A DNA stretch of 64,000 nucleotides from Candolleomyces eurysporus. Taxonomy: Eukaryota; Basidiomycota; Agaricomycetes; Agaricales; Psathyrellaceae. The position numbers were made by a program, and so were the translations under genes. The DNA is taken from contig JANBPK010000806.1 in NCBI GenBank assembly GCA_027579435.1, forward strand, positions 434,001-498,000. The letters are read 5' to 3'. Positions 1-9,755 of the stretch are shown here, piece by piece (positions within the stretch are counted from its first letter, which is position 1; each line of letters begins with the position of its first letter). The notes below the pieces were generated by a model. The model made no database searches, was not told the DNA's origin, and saw nothing but the letters and a program-made list of their open reading frames with translations.

Positions 1-1302
1 GAACAGGGCCATGCAGTGGGGGTCGTTGCAGAGTTCCACAGCGTCATTCAGGTTTTGGATGAGCTGATCGATTCCGAAGAATGGGAGTGAAATAGAGCTG
101 ACGTCGCTTGAATACCGTCGCAACACGACCGTAAAGCGCAAGGCGTTGGGGAACTCATTTGTTGGGTCCCCGGTGAGAAAGACTGGATGAATGATGCGTC
201 CAATGAAATAGAAAAGCTTTCGGTGGTTGGATAACAATTCTTTGAGATCGTCTTCGGAAATCGAACAACCGGTGATGTTGATCCATTGGAGAGGTTTATA
301 TGTCTCTAGGATTTGGAGGAAGACATCCTTGTCCACCTGCTGGTTTCCAGAAACATCGAGCCGCTTGAAAGCGCCCAAGTCCTTCAGAACTGTCAGCAGT
401 TGCTGGCCATCCAAGGGTAGTCCGGAGAGATCGACCCCAGCCTCGGACACCGCCTCATTTTTGGACCAAGCTATAACCTCCTCGATGGAGGTGAGGCTTT
501 GGTACTTTTGAAGCCGCATGATTGCCAATTGATCCTGGTCGGTGGAAGGGTTCTCAACGTCGCCAGTTTCGTCTTCGATTTTGCCATACTCTTCCGGCCA
601 GACTCTGCGCAACGTATCTTCCGTGACAAGGGGCATATCATCTAAGTTGGAGATGGCCTCAAGGTTGTATAATTCTGCCCGCTTTCCCCCGTCTTATAGA
701 GGTTATCAGTTGAGGGCCAGACTCCCTGGAGGCATGGTACATACCGCTCAAGTTTTCTAACGTGTCTGGGTCGGGAGCTGAGTAGTACGATCGCAAATAC
801 TCAGTCGCAGTCAGCGGCTTCATGCTCCGCCCAATGTTGATGAAGCAAAACGCAGGCTTCCCCGGCGTGGTGACGTCCAGTACAGTTATTCCGTCATTAT
901 TGTCTAGACTTTTGGTTAAAACCCAAGATTTCTTGTAAAAATGTCGTCGAACTCACCACCATCCGTACTTCCCATCTGAGCGTCAAGGACGATGGTGGAG
1001 GAGACGTTGCAACCTTCTTTTGATAACCTTGTCGTGAAAGCGCTTTCTGCTATGAACGTCGTGTATGGGCAAGGACATTCAGTTGACAATTTGCTCAGCT
1101 CGTGGTAAGAACTGAGTTCTTGCTCTATGAGGCGAGCATTGGCTGGTCTTTGAGCCAGGCGATTGAACGCGTGGACTGCATATAGTGCAGTCCTGCCAAA
1201 GCACCATTGGTGATGGAGAGCGGTGATGCACCGATACTTCTTAGGTTCGCCCGGATTGGCGCGAACGCGTCCGACGACGAAAATTTGGTGTCTCTGACCC
1301 AT
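1..1302 (-). CDS. MGQRHQ-type LRR-like protein, array copy 1 (partial, splice-shifted)
   Basis: First array copy, cut by the left edge, so the C-terminal end is missing. Exons read 957-1302, about 745-907 and 1-674. The protein starts MGQRHQIFVVGRVRAN; exon 3 encodes the leucine-rich-like part (LKDLGAFKRLDVSGNQQVDK). Oddity: at the intron 1 acceptor the other copies read GAAG followed by two bases that keep the frame, whereas here the AG sits one base later (AAAAG, then TCTAG on the minus strand). Splicing there gives an immediate in-frame TAG. Unless another acceptor is used or the base calls are wrong, this copy makes only a truncated N-terminal protein of about 115 residues. Function unknown; the family is, from memory, widespread in Agaricomycetes as hypothetical proteins. 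Confidence 0.7.
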
Positions 1303-1935
1303 TGGCTTCGAGCTCTAGCTGGATACGAAGGGGTTGTTGGAAGTCAGGCTGTTACCGACAATTGAATCTCTATAATCTAGATGTCATAGTCCGTGACGGT
1401 GATGGTGACAGAAGAATATTGGGAAACGAAAGCTGAGTCAATCAGGTCACAAAATATAGCTTTTCTGATGAGATAGAGTCACGATGAGCCATGTTCATGG
1501 GGTCGTGGATCGAAAATGGATTAGATGCTGTAGTGCCATTTAAAGGACAAAACCTCACCGATTCGTGTCTAGCTCCCCCAAACCCCCAATTCAAGCCAAG
1601 AGGTCGCTTCAGAGTTGGAGTGGCATGAGTTTTGGAGGTAGACAAAGTCAAAGGACCATCTGTATATTAAAGGAAATATGTAAAGGGGCTCCAGCATAGC
1701 TTTAGTACCGTGACATAGCTCATAGACTCAGCGAGGACATAGGACCGTCATGCGGCACGACTAGCAACATTCCTTTTCTCACTTCGTGCTACTCGGTCTC
1801 TGGGCGCTTGCCGCTCGCCGGTCTCGTTTGTTCATGACAATCACGAGTCTATCTGGCTTAATACATGTAGCACCCGATGTTTATGAGGTGCCGCCTAACT
1901 AATATGTACACCGGAAACTTAAGAACACAAAATAA
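1303..1935. other. Intergenic: copy 1 upstream block and copy 2 3' flank
   Basis: No gene recognised. About 1434-1660 is the upstream block shared by all array copies (compare 3775-3990, 6030-6235 and 8275-8500), so it probably carries the copy 1 promoter and 5' UTR. A short minus-strand ORF in this block is partly shared with copy 2 but broken by stops in copy 3, so I do not call it a gene. The rest is AT-richer 3' flank of copy 2. Confidence 0.6.
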
Positions 1936-3639
1936 CTAGAAAAATCTTTGAGAGGTCCTCTCTCTTATAGCAGCAGCCTTGGACATCTCGAACATGGGTG
2001 CGTTCAAGTTCGACATTAACTTGAAGGAACCGTTAATTAGATCAACCAAGTTCTTTGCGGCATCGGGGTCTGTCGGAGGTGAGCCTTGTTCTTCCAAATG
2101 CTTCAAGAACGCGGTTATATCCATGATTTCCCTCTTTTGACCTTCGACTTGAGGGGGTAATATTGCGTATTTTGACTGGCTGTTAAAGAAGTTGTGTACC
2201 ACGATATCGTAACCTCCTCCTTTGAGCAGGTCGAAAGATCTCCTGGGCATAAGCTCGATGTCGCGATCGTGCCAGTCCTCATCTTTGTTGCGTGCGGATC
2301 CGAAAATGGTAGCAAGGTTTCCTGAGCGTGGTTCCAAGAACATGGCCGTGGAGTAGGGGTCGTTGCAGAGTTCCACAGTGTCGGTCAGGTTTTGGATGAG
2401 TTGATCGATTCCGAAGAATGGGAGTGAGACAGAGCTGACTTCGCTCTGTTGTATTCGCAAAATTAAGGTGAATCGCAAGGCATTTGGGAATTCATTCCCT
2501 GGGTTTCTGGTGAAGAAGACTGGATGGAGGATGCGCCCAATGGAATAGAAAAGTTTGCGGTGGTTGGATAACAACTCCTTGAGATCGTCTTCGGAAATCG
2601 AACAACCGGTGATGTTGATCCATTGGAGGGGTTTGTATGTTTCCAGGATCTGGAGGAAGACATCCTTGTCCACCTGCTGGTTTCCGGAAACATCGAGCCG
2701 TTTGAAAGGGCCCAAGTCTTTCAGGACTGTCAGCAGTCGCTGGCTATCCAAGGGTAGTCCGGAGAGATCGACCCCAGCCTCGGACACTGCCTCATTCTTG
2801 AGCCAAGCTATAACCTCCTCGATGGATGTGAGGCTTTGGTACTTTTGAAGCCGGATGACTGCCAGTTGATCTGGGACGGTGGAAGAGTTCTCAAGGTCGT
2901 GGGCTTCGTCCTCAACTTCACCATACTCTTTTGGCCAAACTCTGCACAACGTATCTCTCGTGACGAGGGGCATATCATCTAAGTTAGAGATGGCCTCAAG
3001 GTTGTATACTTCTGCCTGCTTCTCCCCGTCTTATCGAAGTTGTCAGTTGAGGGCTAGACTCCTGAGAGCGGGGCACATACCGCTCAAGTTTTCTAATATG
3101 TCTGGATCGGGAGCTGAGTAGTACGATCGTAAATACTCGGTTGCGGTCAGCGGCTTCATGCTCCGCCCAATGTTGACGAAGCAAAACGCAGGCTTCCCCG
3201 GCGTGGTGACGTCCAGTACAGTTATTCCGTCATTGTTATCTGGTCCTTCGCTTAGATGGCCAAGATTTCTTGTGAAGATGTCGACAAACTTACCGCCATC
3301 GGTACTTCCCATCCGAGCGTCAAGGAGAATGGTGGATGAGACGTTGCAACCTTCTTTCGACAACGTTGTCGTGAAAGCACTTTCCGCTATGAATGTCGTG
3401 TATGGGCAAGGGCATTGAGCTGACAGTTTGCTCAGCTCATGGTAAGAACTGAGCTCTTGCTCTATGAGGCGAGCATTGTTTGGTCTTCGAGCCAGGCGAT
3501 TGAACGCGTGGACTGCATATAGTGCAGTTCTGCCATAGCACCACTGGTGGTGGAGAGCGGTGATGCACCGATACTTCTTAGGTTCGTCTGGATTGGCGCG
3601 AACGCGGGCGACGACGAAGATTTGGTGTCTCTGACCCAT
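1936..3639 (-). CDS. MGQRHQ-type LRR-like protein, array copy 2
   Basis: Exons 3294-3639, 3081-3245 and 1936-3011 join in frame to about 528 residues. Exon 1 encodes an N-terminal domain (MGQRHQIFVVARVRAN, then ALHHQWCYGRTALYAVHAF and a CPCPYTTFIAES motif). Exon 2 carries TPGKPAFCFVNIG and TATEYLRSYYSAP. Exon 3 starts with a D/E-rich linker, then a leucine-rich-repeat-like stretch (VDLSGLPLDSQRLLTVL, FKRLDVSGNQQVDK, LQWINITGCSISEDDL), and ends in a region with LPFFGIDQLIQNL and PRRSFDLLKGGGYDIVVHN. No signal peptide or membrane segment was seen. The ATG in exon 3 (MPLVT) is internal, because the frame runs on from exon 2. Most intact-looking copy together with copy 4. Function not known. Confidence 0.82.
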
Positions 3640-4188
3640 TGGCTTCGAGCTCTAGCTGGATACGAAGGGGTTGTTGGAAGTCAAGCTGTTACCGACAATT
3701 CAGTCCCTATAATCTAGGTGTCATCGTCTGTGACGGTGACGGTGACAGATGAATATTAGGAAACGAAAGCTGAGTCAATCGGGTCACAAAAAACAGCTTT
3801 TCTGATGAGATAGAGTCACGATGAGCCATGTTCATGGGGTCGTGGATCGAAAATGGATTAGATACTGTAGTGCCATTGAAACGACCAAAACTCACCAATT
3901 CGGGTCTGGCTCCCCGATTCTTAGTCAAGCGAAGAGGTCGCTTCAGAGTTGGAGTGGCGTAAGCTTTATAGATGGACGACTTGAGTCAAAGGACCATCTA
4001 TATCAAAGAAGATATGTAACAGGACTCAAGTACAGCTTTACTACATAGCTGATTTTCAGTATAGGCCATAAGCCTTAGACATAACTCGAAGACTGCCATG
4101 CGGCACAACCTGCTATATTTCTCTTCTTCCTTTTCTACTCGATTAATCTCTTGGCCGCTCGCCGCTTGCCGAAATCGTTTGCAAGTAG
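3640..4188. other. Intergenic: copy 2 upstream block and copy 3 3' flank
   Basis: No gene recognised. The shared upstream block spans roughly 3775-3990, including stretches identical to copy 1 such as CGATGAGCCATGTTCATGG. The remainder is the 3' flank of copy 3. Confidence 0.6.
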
Positions 4189-5892
4189 CTAGAAAATCCT
4201 AGTGGCCGTCCCCCTTACAGCAGCAGCTCTTGCCATCTCGAACATGGATGCGTTCAAGTTCAGCATCAACTTGTAGGAACTGTTGATTAGATCGACCAAG
4301 TTCTTTGCGGCATCGGGGTCTGTCGGAGGTGACCCTTGTTCTTCCATATGCCTCAAGAACGCGGATATACCCAGTATTTTCCGCTGTTGACCTTCCACTT
4401 GAGGGAGTACAATCGCGTATTTCGACGGCTTGTCAGGGTCAGGGAAGTTGTGCACCACGATGTCGTAACCTCCTCCCTTGAGCGGGTCAAACGATCTCCT
4501 GGGCATAATCTCGACATCGCGATCGGGCCAGTCCTCATCCTTATTGCGTGCGGATGCACAAATGGCAGCAAGGGATCTGGAGTGCGGTTCCACGAACCGG
4601 CCCATGGGGGAAAGTTCGTTGCAGAGCTCCACAACGTCAGTCAGGTTTTGGATGACCTGATCGATTCCGAAGAACGGGAGCGAGATAGAGCTGGCATCGT
4701 TCTGGAGCCGTCGCAGTATGGTGAAGCGCAAGGCATTTGGGAACTCATCTCCTGGGTCTCCAGTGAAGAAAGCAGGGTGAATAATGCGTCCAACGAAATA
4801 GAACAGTTGTCGGTGGTCGAATAACAACTCTTTGAGGTCGTTGGCGGAAATCGAACAACCAGCGATGTTAATCCATTGGAGGGGTTTATGTGCTTCCAAG
4901 ATTCGGAGGAAGACATCCTTGTCCACCTGCTGATTTCCGGAGACATCGAGCCGTTTAAACGGGCCCAAGTCCTTGAGAACTGTCAGCAGTTGCTGGCCAT
5001 CCAGAGGTAGTCCGGAGAGATCGACCCCGGCCTCGGACACTGCCTCGTTCTTGAGCCGGGCTATAATCCCCTCGATGGAGGTGAGGCTTTGGGTTTTTTG
5101 AAGCCAGTTAACTGCCGATTGCTCTTGATCGGTGGAAGGGTCCTCAACGTCGCTGTCGTCGTCTTCGACTTCACCATACTCTTCCGGCCAGACTCTGCAC
5201 AACGTATCTTCCGTGACGAGGGGCATATCATCTAGGTTGGAGATGGCCTCGAGGTTGTATAATTCCTCCTGCTTTTCTCTGTCTTATCGAGGGTGTCAGA
5301 TGAGGACCAAACTCCCTGGAAGCATGGTACATACCGCTCAAGCTATCTAGTGTGTCTGGATCGGGAGCTGAGTAGTACGATCGTAAATACTCAGTCGCGG
5401 TCAGTGGCTCCATGCTCTCCCCAATGTTGACGAAGCAAAACGCAGGTTTCCCCGGCGTGGTGACGTCGAATACAGTTATTCCGTCATTATTATCTAGATC
5501 TTCGGTTAGACAACCAATACCTTTGTGACGCGATCTCCAAACTCACCACCATCGGTGCTTCCCATCCGAGCATCAAGGAGACTGATGGAGGAGAGATAAG
5601 AATCATCTTTCGACAACCTTGTCGAGAAAGCGCTCTCCGCTAGGAAAGTCGTGTATGGACAAGGGCATTCCGCTGACCGTTTCCTCAGCTTGTGGTAGGA
5701 GCTGAGTTCTTGCTCTATGAGACGAGCATTGCTTGGTCTTCGAGCCAAGCGGCTGAACGCGTGCACTGCGTGCAGTGCAGTTCTCCCGTAGCACCACTGA
5801 TGATGGAGAGCGGTGATGCACCTGTACTTCCTAGGTTCACCCGGATTCACGCGAACGCGGGCGACGACGAAGATTTGGTGTCTTTGACCCAT
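4189..5892 (-). CDS. MGQRHQ-type LRR-like protein, array copy 3 (intron 2 acceptor changed)
   Basis: Exons 5547-5892, 5335-5499 and 4189 to about 5264 match copies 2 and 4 closely. Exon 3 keeps VDLSGLPLDGQQLLTVL and LKDLGPFKRLDVSGNQQ. Oddity: where copies 1, 2 and 4 have GGCAG before exon 3, this copy has GGAGG on the minus strand. The nearest AG is one base earlier, so splicing there adds one base and runs into a stop within a dozen codons. Either this copy uses another acceptor, is decaying, or contains a base-call error. If dead, the N-terminal half alone could still be made. An upstream in-frame ATG at 6033 exists, but MGQRHQ at 5892 matches the other copies. Confidence 0.7.
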
Positions 5893-6400
5893 TGGCTTCA
5901 AGCTCGAGCTAGATACGAAGGGACTGTTGAAAGTCAGGCTGTTGCTGACAATTGAGTCCCCATCATCTAGATCTATAATATGGACTGGTGACGGTGATGG
6001 CGACAGAAAAATGAAAAACCAACGCCGAGTCAATCAGGTCACAGGCTGAGAGATAAAAAACGGATGAGATAGATTAATCACGATAACTGAGCCATTTTAC
6101 GGGGTGCTTCGAAAACAGATTAGACGCTGTGGTGCCACTAAAAGGACGAAAACTCAGTACTCAATGCTCACCGATTCGCTTAACCCCAGCCAAGAGGTCT
6201 CTTCAGAGCTGGAGTGGCGCGATTTTGGAGATGGACGAAGTCAGAGGTCCATCTATATCACAGAAAATATGTAACAGGACTCAATTATAGCTTTAATACA
6301 TAGCTGATCTTCAGGATAGGCCATTGGCCTAAGACATAACTTGAAGACCGTCATGCGGCACGACCTGCTATATTTCTTTTTCTCACTTGGTGCTACTCGA
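5893..6400. other. Intergenic: copy 3 upstream block and copy 4 3' flank
   Basis: No gene recognised. The array upstream block is present but more diverged (about 6030-6235; CCAAGAGGTCTCTTCAGAGC is recognisable). Followed by the copy 4 3' flank. Confidence 0.6.
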
Positions 6401-8173
6401 TTAATCTCTTGGGCGCTCGCCGCTTGCCGGCATCGTTTGCAAGTAGCTACCGGACCTCTCCCTTACAGCAGCAGCTCTTGTCATCTCGAACATGGATGCG
6501 TTCAGATTCGGCATCAACTTATAGGAACTGTTGATTAGATCGACCAAATTCTTTGCGGCATCGGGGTCTGTCGGAGGTGACCCTTGTTCTTCCATATGCC
6601 TCAAGAACGCGGATATATCCAGTATTTTCCGCTGTTGGCCTTCCACTTGAGGGAGTACAATCGCGTATTTTGACGGCTTGTCAGGCTGAGAGAAGTTGTG
6701 CACCAAGATGTCGTAATTTCCTCCCTTGAGCGGGTCAAACGATCTCCTGGGCATAATCTCGACGTCGCGATCGGGCCAGTCCTCATCCTTGTTGCGTGCG
6801 GATGCAAAAATGGCAGCAAGGTTTCCTGAGTATGGTTTGATGAACGGGCCCATGGGGAATGGTTCAGGTTCGATGAACAGGCCCATGGAGGAAGGTTCGT
6901 TGCAGAGTTCCACAACGTCAGTCAGGTTTTGGATGACCTGATCAATTCCAAAGAATGGGAGTGAGATAGAGCTGGCATCGTTGTAGAGCTGTCGCAAAAT
7001 GGTGAAGCGCAAGGCATTTGGGAACTCATTCATTGGGTCTCCGGTAAGGAAAGCAGGGTGAATAATGCGTCCAACGAAGTAGAACATTTTTCGGTGGTCA
7101 AATAACAACTCTTTGAGATCGTCGGCGGAAATCGAACAACCGGTGATGTTAATCCATTGGAGGGGCTTATGTGCTTCCAGGATTTGGAGGAAGACATTCT
7201 TGTCCACCTGCCGGTTTCTGGAAACATCGAGCCGCTTGAAAGGGCCCCAGTCCTTCAGAATTGTCAGCAGTTGGTGGCCATCCAGGGGAAGTCCGGAGAG
7301 ATCGACCCCGGCCTCGGACACTGCCTCGTTCTTGAGCCGAGCTATAACCTCCTCGATGGAGGTGAGGCTTTGGTACTTTTGAAGCCAGTTGACTGCCGAT
7401 TGATCTTGGTCGGTGGAAGGGTTCTCAACGTCGTCGGCTTCGTCTTCGATTTCGCCATACTCTTCCGGCCAGACTCTGCGCAACGTATCTTCCGTGACGA
7501 GGGGCATATCATCTAAATTGGAGATGGCCTCAAGGTTGTATAATTCTGCCTGCTTTTCCCTGTCTTATCGAGGTTGTCAGATGAGGACCAAACTTCCTGG
7601 AAGCATGGTACATACCGCTCAAGCTATCTGGTCTGTCTGAATCCGGAGCTGAGTAGTACGATCGTAAATACTCGGTCGCGGTCAGCGGCTCCATGCTCTC
7701 CCCAATATTGACGAAGCAAAACGCAGGTTTCCCCGGCGCGGTGACGTCCAATACAGTTATTCCGCCATTATTATCTAGATCTTTGGTTAGACAAGCAATA
7801 CCTTTGTGACGCGATCTCCAAACTCACCACCATCGGTGCTTCCCATCCGAGCATCAAGGAGACTGACGGAGGAGACATAAGAACGATCTTTCGACAACCT
7901 TGTTGTGAAAGCGCTCTCCGCTAGGAAAGTCGTGTATGGACAAGGGCATTGAGCGGATAGTTTCCTCAGCTTGTGGTAGGAGCTGAGTTCTTGCTCTATG
8001 AGACGAGCATTGCTTGGTCTTCGAGCCAAGCGATTGAACGCATGCACTGCATGCAGTACAGTTCTCCCGTAGCACCACCGGTCATGGAGAGCGGTAATGC
8101 ACCTATACTTCTTAGGTTCACCCGGATTCGCGCGAACGCGGGCGACGACGAAGATTTGGTGTCTCTGATCCAT
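6401..8173 (-). CDS. MGQRHQ-type LRR-like protein, array copy 4
   Basis: Exons 7828-8173, 7616-7780 and 6401-7545 join in frame to about 551 residues, longer than copy 2. The N-terminus is MDQRHQIFVVARVRAN, with D in place of G. The LRR-like core (LDVSRNRQVDKNVFLQILEA, LQWINITGCSISADDL) is kept. The extra length comes from a 33 bp in-frame tandem duplication at about 6839-6904 (two units of MGLFIEPEPF / MGPFIKP type) and from a different C-terminal tail after AAAVRERS. It is the array member furthest upstream, next to a mitoribosomal gene. Function unknown. Confidence 0.82.
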
Positions 8174-8630
8174 TGGCTTCAAGCTCTCGCTAGATAGTGA
8201 AGTCGAGATACCGATAATTGAATCCCTTATCTGGGATGTCATGGTCCGGTGACAGAAGAAAATTGGGAAACGAGAGCTGAGTCAATCGGGTCACAAGCTG
8301 AGATAAGAAACAACCTTTCTGATGAGATAGAGTCGCGATAAATGAGCCATGCTCACGGGGTCGTGCTTCGAAAATAGATTAGATGTTGTGCCGTTGAAAG
8401 GACCAGAACTCACCGATTCAGGTCTGGCTCCATCAAACCCCAAATTCTCAGTCAAGCCAAAAGGCCTCTTCAGAGCTGAAGTGGTGTGATTTTTGGAGAC
8501 GGACGAAGTCCAAGGGCCATCTGACCTAGAAGTTTACGCCATCCCATTGACATGGGAGCATGCGTCGAACCGGACGGGTTGCGCCAATGTGCTGGAAATG
8601 TGTCTATTTGTGGGTGTGAATGATACAAGG
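8174..8630. other. Intergenic: copy 4 upstream block
   Basis: No gene recognised. Array upstream block at about 8275-8500, marking the end of array homology, then a short unique stretch into the 3' flank of the bS18m gene. Confidence 0.6.
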
Positions 8631-9257
8631 TTACTTGAATCTCCAACGAGATTCAGGCAATTTACTAAGTAGAGGAAGAACACCCATCATGCGAGCCCGG
8701 CGGATGGCCTTGCCGAGTCTGCGCTGAGATTTGACGGTCAGCTGGGTCTGAGTTCGCGGCTTGATTTGACCCATCTCGGTGACGAAATTGGAGAGGATGA
8801 GAGGATTGGTAGCCAGGTCGAGAGGGTTCACTGAGAGCTGGTGGAAAATGTCTTTTGACCTGGCCCTTGCTGATGTTGGGGCCACCTGGCTCTGCCTTCT
8901 GTAAGGGGTTGAAGTGAAAACGCGGTTTGAATACGACAGCTCATGGGGTCTAATTGCCTGCGAAGACGTTAGATAAAGAGAGCGGGTGGAAGGCGGAAGG
9001 AGCTTTGACTTACTCGTCCAGGTTTCACCGGCTTGACAGACACTGCAAACCAGTCAGCATGGGATACAAACGGGAGCGGGGGGCCCGGGCAACGGACCTG
9101 AAATTTCAGTACTGCTGGCCTCGGTTTCGCGAGCAGCCTCTTCACCGAGGGCATTTTGCAGCTGCTTCATGCCGGGGGTGGGGGTCCGTGGGGTGGCACG
9201 GGTAGTCAACGAGGCGGCCAGGCGAGGCCCTCCCCGAACTGCGACGCGGCTGAACAT
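8631..9257 (-). CDS. RSM18: Mitochondrial small ribosomal subunit protein bS18m
   Basis: Component of the mitochondrial ribosome small subunit. Exons 9098-9257, 9014-9042 and 8631-8957 give about 171 residues. The N-terminus MFSRVAVRGGPRLAASLTT is rich in R, S and A with no acids, as expected of a mitochondrial presequence. The C-terminal half holds the S18 core: an IKPRTQTQLTVKSQRRLGK segment followed by AIRRARMMGVLPLL, the usual basic RNA-binding helix. The start was chosen as the first ATG giving a presequence. It diverges from the Rim15-type kinase across about 500 bp. Confidence 0.9.
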
Positions 9258-9755
9258 GGCTGAGCTGGATGATGCTCCTTCACCTTCCTTTTCCGTGGCC
9301 CAATAATTTCATCACGCTGACTAAGCACGTCTCCTTTAGCGTCCGGAGATAACCGAAGGCTCTGCAAATTGGCTCCGTCTTGCTGCCCTTGTGACCGTCA
9401 GTGTCTCAGTCGAAAAAAANGCGTTCGTGCTCGTCGTCGTGCACGACGGGCAGGACCATTGAGGAGGTCGAGGGCCAGCCCAGAGTATATTGTGAAACGT
9501 GATATCAGTGATGAGGACGCTGCATACAAGTATTGTGGATTGATCAATCAGTTCTGGAATGCGGCAGTAACAAAGCAACAAATAAAATGCGAAAGCCCCA
9601 AACTGTTGTGGGATCTTGGCTTTCTCTGCTCGTCCACGTCCCTTGCCTCCTCTATGTCGTGCTAGTCTCTCTCCCCGTCGTCTCCGACGTTGTTAACGAC
9701 CCTTCCTCATCTTTCTATCCCCTCCCCACTTCCTCCAGCGACGACAGTTGAGCCC
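9258..9755. other. Divergent intergenic region, bS18m / Rim15-type kinase
   Basis: Shared upstream region of two divergent genes. It holds one N at 9420 directly after an A7 run. No RNA gene or convincing extra ORF was seen; the short ORFs here lack codon or homology support. Confidence 0.6.

Larger units (their letters stand above)
1..8500 (-). repeat. Four-copy tandem gene array, unit about 2.3 kb
   Basis: Four head-to-tail copies of one gene plus its upstream flank occupy this stretch. Their start codons lie at 1302, 3639, 5892 and 8173, spacings of 2337, 2253 and 2281 bp. Copies share coding exons, intron positions and a block of roughly 200 bp upstream of each start. The first copy runs off the left edge, so the array may be larger. 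Divergence is visible at almost every line of aligned sequence, so the duplications are not brand new. Nothing resembling a transposon end was noticed at unit borders. Tandem arrays like this usually grow by unequal crossing over; that is inference. Confidence 0.93.

Noticed and set aside
1303..1440. Array units as a mobile element
   Set aside because: No terminal repeats, target-site duplication or transposition gene; simple tandem duplication explains it.
1442..1651. Short minus-strand ORF upstream of array copy 1, partly shared with copy 2 (3707-3928)
   Set aside because: The shared peptide segment is broken by stops in copy 3, so it behaves as conserved upstream non-coding sequence rather than a gene.
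1936..2973. Array exon 3 as a separate gene starting MPLVT
   Set aside because: Exon 2 splices in frame into ELYNLEAISNLDD or a similar sequence just before MPLVT in copies 2 and 4, so the ATG is internal.
4336..4824. 162-codon plus-strand ORF inside array copy 3
   Set aside because: Antisense to a well-supported exon and not kept at the same length in the other copies.
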